NCBI GenBank assembly: GCA_946611795.1
Contig: CAMOEC010000068.1
Coordinates: 1 to 42,608 of the forward strand
Source of the DNA: an uncultured bacterium
GTDB lineage: Bacteria; Patescibacteriota; Gracilibacteria; Absconditabacterales; Absconditicoccaceae
Length of the DNA: 42,608 bases
Reading direction: 5' to 3'
Part shown: piece by piece, positions 1-10,954 of the stretch
Position numbering within the stretch: the first letter of the stretch is position 1
Layout: every line of letters begins with the position of its first letter
Position numbers and translations under genes: made by a program
Notes under the pieces: model-generated
What the model was told of the DNA's origin: nothing
Databases searched by the model: none
What the model saw: only the letters and a program-made list of their open reading frames with translations

Positions 1-3000
1 AGCCGAAGAAAATGCTATTAATGAGTGAGCTTGAACATGATTATTACAAGAATTGAATAAAAGAAATGCCTTAGATTTTTGATTCTTCTGACATGAGAAT
101 TTTTCTCTTGAGGAATTATGATTATTAAATTTAAATAAGATCCCTTGATTAGATGAGAGTGATGATATAAGAGCTGGTATTGAAAATGCTATAGTGCGTT
201 CGATTAAATATGAGTTTTCTCATGGTTTAGATAATGAAATTGCTCGTAAATTTAATGATACTGTTAAATATCATAATACCACACTTTCAGAGCTTTTAGC
301 GACAATAAATTTGTTTGAAAATCAATTAAATTGAGAAGATAAGTGAAAGTATTTAAAGTTTAGAAATAACTTTGTTTTAACTTTTTTGCAGATTAAGAAT
401 AATCTTGCTCCTATTAATGATGCTTCAAATAATAATATTAATGAGAATCTAAATACAAAATCTTTTTCTGATTGGACTGAGAGTCAACAGAAGTGATTTG
501 ATTATCTCTTTAGTAAGCTAATTCTTTCAAGGTTACATTCTAGAGTTGAATGAATCTCTACAATGGCAGAAGATATTACTAATTCTTTTTCTTTGCCATT
601 ATCAATGAGTGTTATTCCACAATCTCAAGAATATAGTATTGGGGAAAATGGATATGAAAGTTTAAAAGAATATGCTAAAGATAATTTCCCTGAATTGTAT
701 GAAGAACTTCAGAATGCAACAGAAGAAAACTTAGAAGAAGTTTATTGGAAAATATATTTAAACAAAATAAATCAAACAGATTCAGCTATGGCTGATGCTT
801 TATGAGTTCTTTATGAAAATAATTTTGATGTTGCTTGTTTAAATAATGATCCTGCAAAAAGAGACGTATTCATCTCTAAATTGGCTGAATTGAGATTAAA
901 AGGAATGGAGGAGAGTTGAGCTATTGAAGCTTTTGGTAATGATACAGAACAATTTAAACGTTTTTTCTTAGATCTTTTTGATTTTTCTAAGAATGAAGTT
1001 ATTGTTAATTGAATGACTTTACATATTGACAAGGAGTTAAAATGAGGAGTTGTTAATCCTGATTTGAAGAACTTATCTGATTTTATGAATGCAAAGGATT
1101 TACCTATTAAGTTTTCAGTTAAGTGAGTAGATAGTTTAAATCTTTCAATGGATGACCAACAATTATTTAATAAATTATTTCAATGAGATTTTGTTGATGT
1201 TGCTGAGACTAATCCTGATTGAACTCCATGAACTGTACATAAAGATCTTGTGTTAGAAGATTCAAAAATATGAAAGTTTCTTATTTTCTATTTAATGTGA
1301 AATCCTTCAGTTATTGAAAGTTATAATCCTGAATCAGAACAAGGAAAAAAGTTAAATAATTTTTTCAGATCTTTAGATAGAGATATTGCTATTGATAAGA
1401 GTAAACGTGAACTTTCTGAAGATGAAAAAAGACATGATGAAGATTGAGAAAATCCTGAAGATGAAGAAGAAAATAGAGAGGAATGAGAATCTATAAAAGA
1501 AAAAATATTAGGACTATGGAATGGGTTAAAAGGTGATGAAGCAAGAGAGGGAGAAGAATCGTTTAAAGAATGAGCTATATTATATTATCCTTTTTGAGAA
1601 TCAGTACTTCCTCCTAAAGGTGATTCTTCTAAAGATTGGATGAAACTCTATATAAAAGATGTTGATTGGGACAGATGAATGATAAAAATGAGGAGTAATG
1701 GTGTTGAATTGGAACTTCCTTGAGGATGGGAGAATAAAGATATTGAAATGCCATTAACTGTTTTTTCAAAACGTTTTTTGGAAGGCTCTCCTGATGTTTG
1801 AGGAGCTCCTTTTAAACAGCTTACAAGAAAATCTAATTTAGAAGAAGCTTTTAAAGGATTCTCAAAACAAGGACTTTGTAAGGATAGTATTTTATGAGAT
1901 GCTAGCTTTGAAGATTGAAAGTTAATGCTTAGAACAAGATGAATGGATTGAAAAGAGCATAATGAAGAGGTTAAGTATTTCAGCTCTTGATTAAATGTCC
2001 CTGATGATAGTAAAGTTGTTTATGGTGTTAATTGGAATTCTGATGGTACAGTAACTGTTAAATCGAGTTCTTTTGTATCTGATGGAAAGCCTTATGAATA
2101 TAAAAGGAAGATGTCATATCCTGATTTTTTACTCTTTTTAAGCGAAAAACAGCTTTCACCAAGGACTGAGCGTATGGCTGAAGATGAAAAAGTTAGAATT
2201 AAGGATGTTGTTTCACACACAACAACTAAGATAAAATGGATGACAATTTGATGATTAATTTATTCATTTAAGAATATTTGGAAAACATTAAATGATTGAA
2301 TTGATAATTATCAAAAAAAACAGAATCAAGAATGTTTGGATTGGCTTGTTAGTAAATGAATTTATGATAAAATTTGAAAATGGTTTTGATGGGCTTCTCC
2401 GTCTTTAGCTGAAGCTGCAATGCAAGCACAAGATAAGGCAGAAAAATGAATGGATAAAGCTACTTGGGAAGGAATTGATGCTTGGTTAAAAGAGTTCTCT
2501 AGTTTGGCTGATTTTGCTAATTTCTTTGAAAAGTGAGTTGATGCTCCAAGTTGACAGAAATTTAGGGAGCTTAATAAGATTTTAAAAGCGAATGGATTTA
2601 AGACATTAAAGGATGTTGTTTCATCATGAACATTTGTTTGAGAAAATGATAAGTTAAGACCAATTATAGCTGCTGCTATGATTGCTAATATTAAGAAATG
2701 AGCATGATTATATCGTTGATTAGCTAATCAAGATAATCAATGTTTATGGATTAGATGTTTGTTATGACCTGCTCATTATAGAAGATATCTTGAAATGAGG
2801 AGAAAACTTGAGAATGATATTAAGCAAGCCGAACTTAATAAAGATTGAGGTAAAGTAAAACAGTTAAGTGATCTTTTAGTTCAATCTGAAACAACATATA
2901 TTATTAACTGTATAGAAAATTCTCATGGAAAGGATGAGTATTTTTGAGCTCCTAGTGATAACAATACACAAGCTTTAAAATTGTTATATTCTAATGAATT

Positions 3001-4459
3001 TGCATCTCAATTAGGTAGTGCTGTAGATGAAGGAATAGGAGAAGCTGCAGTTGATAAAGGTTATTCATGAACAAAGAAATATAATCTATTTGATCCTGTT
3101 TTTAAGGAAGTTGAAAAGAATATTACTTCTTGAAGAATTGATAGATGATTATGAAATATTGAAAGGTTATGAGAGGTTGCTGTTAATGATTCAGATTTTG
3201 TTAATTTGAATGTTGCGATGACTTTTGTGACTTTGACATGAATCTTGAATAGAAAAGAAGGTAAGAATATTAGAACGAGATTTGATGGTTTAGCAAGAGC
3301 GTATATGCTTCCAACTGCATTCTTTTGAGAGAAAAATGAGAATCAAAGGAATGCTTGGTATATTTTGGAGAAGTCGTGATGTTGATTCTCAGAATTTATG
3401 GCTTCTAAATGACTTTCTATGGAACAATTCATGTCTACATCAGATGATGTTCCTTATAAGCAGTTGTTTTGAGCATTAAAGGAATGGTGGGTTAAAAATT
3501 CTAAGCAAATAGATACCTATTTTGAATCATTAAAGATTAATGAACAAAAAGATCCTATTTTGAAAAAGGTTAGGGATATTCTTTGGGAGACTAATCCAGA
3601 TTCAATCAGTCCAAAATGGAGATCAAAACCAAAGATTACATGACATTATGCATTGTTAGCTTCTCCAGAATCTATCCGTCAGAATAAGGGTTATGATAGA
3701 GATTGATTCTCTTGAGATACTGATGAAAGAAATGATAAGGCAGCATTCTGGGAGAGTTTATTAAAATCATTAAAAAGAGCTCCAGAAGATGTTGATCCTA
3801 AATTTTTCTTAAAAGAATTTAAATTGCTTTTCAATTATGAAGGATTTTGAACAGGTAATGATGCTGAAAATAATATGATGATAAAAATGATAAAAGATGT
3901 TAAAGAACGTGCTTGAGAGCCAATAGTTTTCCATGTGCCTCAATGATGAGGAATGATTGATATACCTTCAAGATTTGTTTATTCAAAAGATGATTATAAA
4001 CATTTGATTTGGTATATGTTTAAATGACGTGTGTTGTATAATAATTGAAGATCTGCACCACCTAAACAGGTTGATGATGTGTTGAATTTTTTTGTAAATT
4101 ATTTTACAAGAAATTTTGATAGAATTGCATGAGATGATGCTTTGTTAAATGATGTATTCCCAATGGCAGAAAAATTACCTGAAAGAAGGTTAGTACCTTG
4201 GTGAGAATATCAAGATAATATTCAATGAGATAATAATTATTTTGATTTAGGATCTGATTCTGATGAAGCAGATATTGATTCAAAAGATCTTGAAAAACAG
4301 AGGAAAGCGATGAGAAATAGAAAGAAAAAGTATTATAGAAGAAGTGATTTATTTTATAATGATGAATTACTTCAATTGCAAAAAGGTTTGAAGAGAATAG
4401 GTGTCTCAGCTAAATCTTTGGCTGAACTTGGTTGAGAAAGATGAGTAGAAATTAATTAA
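1..4459 (+). CDS. Giant soluble protein of unknown function, 3' portion (5' end outside window)
   Basis: I do not recognise this protein. Reading frame 2 is open from the left edge to a TAA at 4457-4459, giving at least 1,485 residues, with very many in-frame TGA (Gly) codons. The start lies upstream of the window. It is rich in Asp/Glu/Lys and looks mostly helical. I see no signal peptide in the visible part and no clear run of transmembrane helices, apart from one short hydrophobic stretch near 2240-2275. An acidic, low-complexity patch (repeated Glu/Asp) lies around 1400-1500. Trp and Tyr are frequent. No nucleotide-binding or catalytic motif was recognised. It converges on the uvrB C-terminal half with only two bases between the stop codons. 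Proteins this large in reduced CPR genomes are often surface or host-interaction proteins, but nothing here proves export. Confidence 0.85.
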
Positions 4460-4461
4460 GA

Positions 4462-5241
4462 TTATTCTCAAGATATTTCTTTGATTTGGTCGCGGATTAC
4501 TGCGGCTTTTTCAAATTCCCAAGCTTTAATTGCTTCGTCTAATTGGATTTTTAAGTCTTTTAAAATTATAGCTTTTTCAGCTTTGGTGGCTTTCTTTAAT
4601 TTTTTAGTTTTATTTTCTTGTGTTATTTTTCAGAAAGATTGTTCAAGATCAAGGTCTGTTTTAACGGTTTCTAATGATTTTACATTTGAAGAAGCAAGCT
4701 TTGGAGTGATTCCATGTTCTTTATTAAATTTATCTTGGATGTTACGACGACGATAGGTTTCCCAAAGTGCTTTAATCATTGATTCTGTGAAAGCATCAGC
4801 ATAGAGGATTACTTCACTATTTGGGTTCCTGGCAGCACGTCAGATAATTTGAACTAGAGAAGTAGTTGATCTTAGGAATCATTCTTTATCAGCATCTAAT
4901 ACTCAGATTAATGTTACTTCTGGGAGGTCTATTCATTCTCTAAGAAGATTTACTCATACAATGATATCGATTTCTCAAGTTCTTAGTTTTTTTATTATTT
5001 CCCAACGGTCTATTGCTGCGATTTCACTATGAAGATAGAATGCTTTGAAACCTTGAGATATTAGAAAACTTGTTACTTCTTCTGAAGATTTTTTTGTTAA
5101 TGTAATAAGAAGAATCTTTCATCATTTAGAGATATGTAGTTTTATCCTTTCTAAGAGATGTTCCAAAAATGCTGGATGCTTTTCAGCAACAGCTTCTTTA
5201 TTATCAGTTTGTAGATAGGTATCAATAAGTGATTTAACCAT
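4462..5241 (-). CDS. uvrB: UvrB C-terminal half: second helicase domain and UVR domain (split excinuclease subunit B)
   Basis: This encodes about 259 aa that match only the C-terminal part of UvrB, the damage-verifying helicase of nucleotide excision repair. In order are a motif IV region ([14 protein letters not shown]), motif V (VGVNLLREGIDLPEV), the DADKEGFLRS segment, motif VI (QIIGRAARN), the YAD element, the RRRNIQ...HGITP segment and a C-terminal UVR domain ([11 protein letters not shown]), which in the family binds UvrC. Several invariant Gly residues in motifs V and VI are TGA. Walker A, DESH and the beta-hairpin are absent here; they are in the ORF at 21266-22879. The ATG at 5241 is the first start, but the frame stays open about 20 codons upstream, so a non-ATG start is possible. 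About 30 residues before motif IV look non-homologous and could be a docking segment. An intact UvrB is about 670 aa. Confidence 0.9.
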
Positions 5242-5472
5242 ATAGTTTGTATTGAGTAAATTATTGTAATGAGAGTAATTATCTTTTAAAAGAAAGCAAG
5301 GATACTTTAATTAAAATCGTTTTAAGTATTAAAATAATCTGGATTTTTTTGATATTTTAGTTTGATACTTGGTTTTTATCTGTTTTTGAAGATTGTTGTT
5401 TTTTCTGCTTGAATTATTTAATGATATCCTTTTATATGTTTAATATGTTTTATACTTTCATATGTTGGTTAT

Positions 5473-6642
5473 ATGAAGCATAATAAACTTTGATTGTTAT
5501 TTTTAGGAAGATTAGAAACTGAAAAAGGTTTTGATTTGATTTTTGATTTTATCAATCAATATCCAAATAAAGAGCTTCCATTTGAACTATATATTTTTTG
5601 AACATGAAGTTATGAAGAATGAATAATGGAGTTATCTCATCGTTTTAAAGAGATTCATTTTTTTTGATGGAAGCCATTGTCTGTTGTAGAAAGGTATTTA
5701 GAGAATATAGATTATTGTCTTATGCCTTCTAGATTCTTAGAAACTTTTTGATTAAGCGCTATTAATGTTTTAAAGTGGGGTATTCCTGTAGTTTGATTTA
5801 AAAAATGAGGGCTAGTTCCTTTTATCCCTGATGAGTATGCAATAGATAAATGTAAATGAAGTACAGAATTTTCTCAGTTTTCTGAAATGTTATTAAAATT
5901 AGAAAAAGAAAGGAAAGATAATGATTTTCATTTTTATGAGAAATTGGCAGAAAAATCAAAGTGAATAGCATTGAGATATACTAAAGATAGATGGTATGAG
6001 AGGTTTCAGAAATTAACTTTTGATTTTAAAGTAAAAAAAGTCGTACTTGTTAGTGATTTTATTAATAAAGTTTGATGAATAGAAACTTATATTCATGATG
6101 TAAAAGCGTTATTAGAAAGTCATTGATATGAAGTTGTTCTTTATTGAAGTACTTGTCCTAAGTGATTTTTATGAAAGATTAAAAAACTATTTGGTATTTG
6201 ATTATGATGTTTTAATCTTTATGAAGCAATAAAGTTTTATTCTTTTATTAAAAGAGAAAAACCTGATTTAATATGGTATAATAGTATGTTGCGTTGGTTA
6301 TGATGGATGCCTTTATGGATGAGTAGAAATATAAAAGCAAAAAGGTGGATGATGTATCATGATTTTTGATATTTTGTTCCTTATCCACATGCTTTATATG
6401 AAACTAAGGGAATTGACGAATTGTCGTTGAAGAATTATTTAAAACATGCAAATACTAAAAATCCTTTAAAGTGTTTGTTGATAATGTGAAAATATTTTTC
6501 TTTGAAGCTTTTAGTCTCTTCATTGAAGAAGCAAATAGATTTGCATTTAGTGCCTTCTGAGTTTATGGTTCCTATTGTTTCAAAGAGTTTTTGAATTGAT
6601 GAAGATAAGGTAAAGTATTTCAATCATTTTCTTCAGGATTAG
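5473..6642 (+). CDS. GT-B (GT4-like) glycosyltransferase with circularly permuted domain order
   Basis: This is a 389-aa protein. Residues 1 to about 190 look like the C-terminal nucleotide-sugar-binding domain of a GT4 enzyme: LLFLGRLETEKGFDLI at the very start (normally the inter-domain junction), then FGTGSYEE, then the EX7E-like region PSRFLETFGLSAINVLKWG, where the second Glu is Asn, and a GGLVPFI loop. From about residue 195 the acceptor domain that normally comes first appears: KVVLVSDFINKVGGIETYI, with the Gly-Gly loop of GT4 enzymes, then HGYEVVLYG, a YHDFGYF segment and LVPSEFMVPIV, stopping where the linker to the C-domain normally begins. So the two Rossmann domains are both present in swapped order. 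It probably transfers a sugar during surface glycan synthesis, in line with the pyruvyl transferase at 7379. The start ATG is chosen because it immediately precedes the first beta-strand. Confidence 0.85.
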
Positions 6643-6644
6643 TT

Positions 6645-6677
6645 AAAAAACTAGCACCATAAATAATGATGCTAGTT
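6645..6677 (-). terminator. Rho-independent terminator for the 6683-7228 gene
   Basis: A 10-bp stem (6651-6660 with 6666-6675, one G-U wobble when read on the minus strand) is followed on that strand by six T residues. It sits just past the stop codon of the minus-strand gene. Confidence 0.7.
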
Positions 6678-6682
6678 GTCCG

Positions 6683-7228
6683 TTATTGAAGAAGTAATTC
6701 TTCAAGAGCTTCGATTTCTTCAGAGAGTTTTATTTTCTCTGAAGCATCTTCAGTTAACTCTATTTCTATTTCTTTAATCTCTTTTTTGAGTTTGAGTTTC
6801 TTTTTCTCTGAGCATGGAATAGAAGAAAGTTTGATTTCATTTATTCTTTTTTTTGCTTCGAGTTTATCTTTTTCATTAGAAGAGATTCCGAGACCTAAGT
6901 ATTCTATCATTATGCCATATTTGGCTTTTTTGATTTTGTCTTTTTCTCGTTGTTTCTTGTGGATTAATCTAGGGATGAGCTTTTGCTCGATGATGAATTC
7001 ATAGTAGAGAGAGCTTTTCTGGTTCCGGACGGCTATCATTAATATTACAAATGAAACCAGCGTTGAAAACAAAATTACTATCCAGAACGAACTCACAATC
7101 CCTGTTAACGTCTTTAAAATTGAACGTTCAAGACTGAAATAGATTAGAGCGAATGCTAGTGCTCCCATGGATGATCCAAGCATCTTCCAGAGGAGCTCTT
7201 TTTCATAGAATTTGTAAATTTTAACCAT
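6683..7228 (-). CDS. Small membrane protein with C-terminal coiled coil; codon use unlike its neighbours
   Basis: This 181-aa protein is not recognised. Two predicted transmembrane helices (about residues 17-34 and 45-66) are followed by a long, highly charged Lys/Glu helical region (about 75-181) with heptad-like Leu/Ile spacing, probably a cytoplasmic coiled coil. Its stop is TAA. Unlike most neighbours it has no TGA codon. Its Gly codons include GGC, GGG, GGT and GGA, and CGG, GTC and GCC codons appear, which are scarce elsewhere in the window. This could reflect recent acquisition from a standard-code organism, or minus-strand base skew plus chance. It sits between two envelope-glycan genes on the other strand and has its own promoter and terminator. 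Confidence 0.85.
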   Translation of the reverse strand: MVKIYKFYEKELLWKMLGSSMGALAFALIYFSLERSILKTLTGIVSSFWIVILFSTLVSFVILMIAVRNQKSSLYYEFIIEQKLIPRLIHKKQREKDKIKKAKYGIMIEYLGLGISSNEKDKLEAKKRINEIKLSSIPCSEKKKLKLKKEIKEIEIELTEDASEKIKLSEEIEALEELLLQ

Positions 7229-7261
7229 AGTTGTATTTGTTTTTTTGTTTTTGCATTTTAT

Positions 7262-7290
7262 CTTTTATCCATTTTGATAAGAGAAGTCAA
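7262..7290 (-). promoter_or_regulatory. Putative promoter for the 6683-7228 gene
   Basis: On the minus strand TTGACT is followed after 17 bp by TAAAAG, about 35 bp upstream of the ATG at 7228. Confidence 0.4.
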
Positions 7291-7311
7291 TGTTAAGTGA
7301 ATTCTTTTTTG

Positions 7312-7339
7312 TTGTAATTTCTGATTCGTTTACTATAAT
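7312..7339 (+). promoter_or_regulatory. Sigma-70-type promoter for the pyruvyl transferase gene
   Basis: TTGTAA and a perfect TATAAT are separated by 16 bp, with the start codon 40 bp downstream of the -10 box. Confidence 0.6.
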
Positions 7340-7378
7340 TTATTTGAGATATGCTGTCTTTATTCTTATTTCTTTTTC

Positions 7379-8383
7379 ATGGAAAGAATGGAATTAGAGA
7401 AAACTCTCCCAATTGAGGGGAATAAAGTATTGATTATGGGAAATTGGTCCTATAAGAATATGGGAGATGAACTTATTTTGCTATGAACAATTCGTTTGTT
7501 GCAAAAACAGTGAAAAGAGGTGGTAGTTTCTGCATATGATGTAAAACGGCTTAAATCTTTCTTTTCTCAATTTACTGATTTAAAGCCAATAACTTATTTA
7601 CATGAGTTTCCGAAATGAATACGTTCTTTTTTTAGGTATTTTTTTACTAAAATAAGAAGGGAATTGAAAGTATACAGATCTGTTGATAGCGTTATTATAT
7701 GATGAGGGGAAATTTTAACAGAAGAGAGTCCAAATTCTTATCGATATTGGCTTGTTTGATTGTTACCTTTTTTTCCAAAATTGGATAAGATTAATGTTTA
7801 TTTAATGTGAGGAATTCAAATACCTGAGAAGAAATTCAATATTTGGTTGTTTGATTATTTATTATCAAAAGTGAAGGCTATTTATGCTCGCGATAATGAA
7901 TCAGTAGAAGCACTTACTGAATATTGATATAAAAATGCTCAGTTTTTTCTAGATACTAGTTGGTTTGCATATTCATGGTGACGAATTAAAAGAGAAATTG
8001 AACATAGTAAGGTAGCGTTAATAAATTTGAATAAGAATTGAGAAAAGTTTTTTGATGATTTAGTTCTTCAATGTGAATCTTTATTATCTAATGGATATAC
8101 AATAAAGTATGTACCTGTGAGTAAGGGAAATAATAGAGTTTATAATGATTTGTATTATAAAGAAGTATTAGAAAAAAGATTGATGACAAAATTTGAAGTT
8201 TTAGATTGGGAAGAGAGTTTTTCTTCTTTTGTTCAGGAGGTTAAAAATGCGGATATCGTTGTAACTGCGAGATTGCATTTATTTTTGGTAGCAAGTTTTT
8301 TGTGAGTTGAGACAAAAGTGTATCCTTATCAGATGAAAATTTTGAAGATGAAAAAGATAATTCAGGAGTTCTTTGAAGAGTAG
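7379..8383 (+). CDS. Polysaccharide pyruvyl transferase family protein (CsaB-like)
   Basis: This 334-aa protein resembles the polysaccharide pyruvyl transferase family (PF04230), whose members add pyruvate ketals to cell-surface sugars. It opens with a Rossmann-like strand and the family's N-terminal signature MGNWSYKNMGDELIL. A glycine-rich VIIGGGEIL follows at mid N-domain, then MGGIQIP, the YARDNESVEAL segment and, near the C-terminus, NADIVVTARLHLFLVASFLG, which matches the conserved 'R(L/M)H' region of the C-terminal domain. The first ATG at 7379 is used; a second in-frame ATG lies three codons later. With the permuted glycosyltransferase at 5473 it suggests a surface-glycan decoration locus. 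In CsaB systems pyruvylated glycans anchor S-layer proteins, but no S-layer protein was recognised here. Confidence 0.8.
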
Positions 8384-8481
8384 TATTATAATACATATTG
8401 CATATAATAATTTCATTAAGTCAACTAGAAAAGAAAGATTATTTTTTCTATTAATAACTATATTTTTAATTTTGTTTATAC

Positions 8482-8510
8482 TTGATATTAAAGAGTGAAG
8501 ATTCTTTAAT
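8482..8510 (+). promoter_or_regulatory. Putative promoter for the tandem membrane-protein pair
   Basis: TTGATA is followed after 17 bp by TTTAAT, 17 bp before the ATG at 8527. The surrounding 8384-8526 gap is otherwise AT-rich DNA with no RNA gene recognised. Confidence 0.4.
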
Positions 8511-8526
8511 TTATTGAAAATTCATT

Positions 8527-10941
8527 ATGATATCTAGTGTAATATCATTTCTAAAAAAACAAGTAAAACAAAAAAAGAAATTATTGTTAAAGTCATTGTT
8601 TATCTTATTGTTATGATTTTCTTTTATGCCTCAACAGACCTATTTTTCTGTTAATGAGGTTTATGCTGCAGGTACAGAAAAAGACAATGATGAGGTTCAA
8701 AAACAGAGAGAAGCGCTTTCTTCTTTAGATACTTTTATGCAGGCTGTTTCAGATATTGCTTTTGCTTTACTTTGGCCACTTGTTGCATTGGCTGGTTTGG
8801 CAATGGATAATACTTTGATTTATGGCTCTTTTATGTGACTTGATGTTTCATTATGGAATATTTGGCAAATAGTAAGAAGTTTCGCAAATTATACGTTATG
8901 ATTTTTGCTTTTAATTTGAGTGTTACGATATAATTTGTCGTGAAAGGATTCTATTAGTGGTATAAAATTGCCAGATTTGTTAAAGAAAGTATTGATTGCT
9001 AGTGTTCTGATTCAAGCAAGTTGGTTTATAATGATGGTATTGGTTGATCTTTCAACAATTATGACATATGGTGTTGGATGACTTCCTATTTCTGTTTTGT
9101 GAGAAAAAACTCTTTGATCTTGAGATGATTCAAGAATGTTTAAAATGAATGTTGATTTGAGTTTATGAGATTATGATTCTAAGATAGAATGACAATGAGA
9201 TAGTGCTGGTGCAATAAAATATTATTGGCATGTAACATGATCAACTTATGTAGCTCCATGTAAAACAGTTGACGTTGATTTTTGATGAAATGATGGTAAG
9301 CAAGCATTTGTTATTGGTAGAGAATTTATTGAACTTCCATGAACAGATGGTAAAACTAGTTATACAATGAAGCCGTGATATTGTATGTATTATTGAGCTT
9401 TGGTGACTTTTAATGATTTTTATCCAAATCAAGGTTGATCATCAGGGGATACTTATTGAACAGCATTAAGTACTTTTAGTAAATTAATTGAAGATACCAA
9501 TAATGATGCTGCTAAGAAGCTTGTTGATGCTGGGATTATTTTCCCTATATCAACTTGAAAAATTCCATATTTATCTGGGAATAAAGCCACTTTTAACCCA
9601 GTTGAATTGTCTTGAAAGAATGGTGATAAATTAACATATTGAAATAAAACTGCATGTAATCAATGAATTTGAATTGTATCTGCTAGAAAAGATCTAAAAA
9701 CCAAAAAATGGAATTGTCTTTATGGCGAAACAGATATTACTTTTTCTAATCTTTTAAAGAAGGCTAATTCTATGACATGACCATTCGCGGCTTTATATTC
9801 AAGTTTGTCTGTTTATTCAAATCTTCAAGTAGATGGTAAATGATTGTGGCAGAAATTTGTAATAACTTTTGTAAACGTTTGTTTTTCTGCCTTACTTGTT
9901 CTTCCTTTGGTAGCGTTAGTTGTTGTTTTGTTTACGAGAATTTGATTACTTTGGCTTGCTATAGCACTTTCTCCATTTTTGGTTCTAGTAAAAGTCTTTA
10001 GTGGTATGATAAAATTACCTTGAGATCTTGATAAATATCTTAATTTTGGTGAACTAATTAAATTATTGTTAGCTCCTGTTTTAATTAGTTTTGCTGTTTG
10101 AATGTCTATGATTTTTATGTCTGTATTAAAAAATTCTGTTTGAGTTTGACCTGATGAATCAGCTTATTTAGATAAGAATAATACAAAAGAATTTTATAAA
10201 AATTTTGAAAATATTTCGTGAATTAAGGTTTCATGAACTGATTTAGATTTATTATGATTTATTAAATTAAAACTTGATTCAACAATGATAAATCTTTCAT
10301 GGATGATATCAATGTTCTTTTGATTGTGAATAACATGGTTTTTGCTATTTCGGGCTATTAAGCAAACAGCTATTTGAAAAAATATTTGAACAACATTGCA
10401 AAATTTATGAGAAACTTTTATAAAAACAACTCCGATTATACCTGTAGGTAAGAATTGATTATCTTTGAAATGATTAGAAAATGCTCCTGAACAGATATTT
10501 AGCAAAATTTCAGATGATAGAACTGATGCTGATTGAAAAAGATTACAATCTCTTTTGGATATAGGTAAAGATGATTATGAAAAGATGTGAAGTCGTTTTG
10601 TAAGAAGCAAAACTATTTCCTTTAATGATGCATTTGAAATACAGGATAAAGATTATTGAGATACTGATAAAATGATTAAAAGATTGGATGGCGTTTATCG
10701 TTCTGAAGTATGGTGAAATAGGGCAGATGAGATTGCAGGAGTTTATAAATCTATGTTGTCAAATGCTCAGTCAAAGGATAGTGCTAATAAAATTATTGAT
10801 CATTTGAATGAAAAGTGAGATTCAAAGATAAATGTTAATTGAGAAAAATTCAAAGTTTGAGATACTGAATATACTGTTTGAATGTGAAAAGATTGAAAAT
10901 ATGTTTTACAAGGTGGATGAGATACTGATGCTGCTAAATAG
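8527..10941 (+). CDS. Polytopic membrane protein with signal peptide, first of a tandem paralogous pair (possibly VirB6/TrbL-like)
   Basis: This 804-aa protein starts with a strongly basic N-region and hydrophobic core (residues about 18-34), with a plausible signal-peptidase site at EVYAAG (about residue 46). Hydrophobic helices follow at about 70-92, 120-137 and 155-178, then a large loop (about 190-435) containing a few Cys residues. A second membrane cluster with very hydrophobic helices spans about 450-540 and 590-610, and a charged C-terminal tail ends the protein. The arrangement resembles VirB6/TrbL-type channel components of type IV secretion and conjugation systems, but I cannot see a diagnostic motif, so that role is a guess. 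The next gene at 10955, 13 bp downstream, is a paralogue: both carry NTLIYG-x-FM and QASWF-(3)-MVLVDLSTI. They are very likely co-transcribed and may form one membrane complex. Confidence 0.85.
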
Positions 10942-10954
10942 TCTAAAACAGTCA

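Noticed and set aside
4481-4756. 91-aa plus-strand ORF
   Set aside because: Antisense to the uvrB C-terminal half, which has clear homology.
4462-5241. UvrB C-half as a decaying pseudogene
   Set aside because: Motifs V, VI and UVR are intact, there are no internal stops, and the complementary half is also intact.
8384-8526. Hairpin or small RNA in the gap before the tandem membrane genes
   Set aside because: Only weak AT-rich inverted repeats are present, without a consistent stem or known RNA motif.
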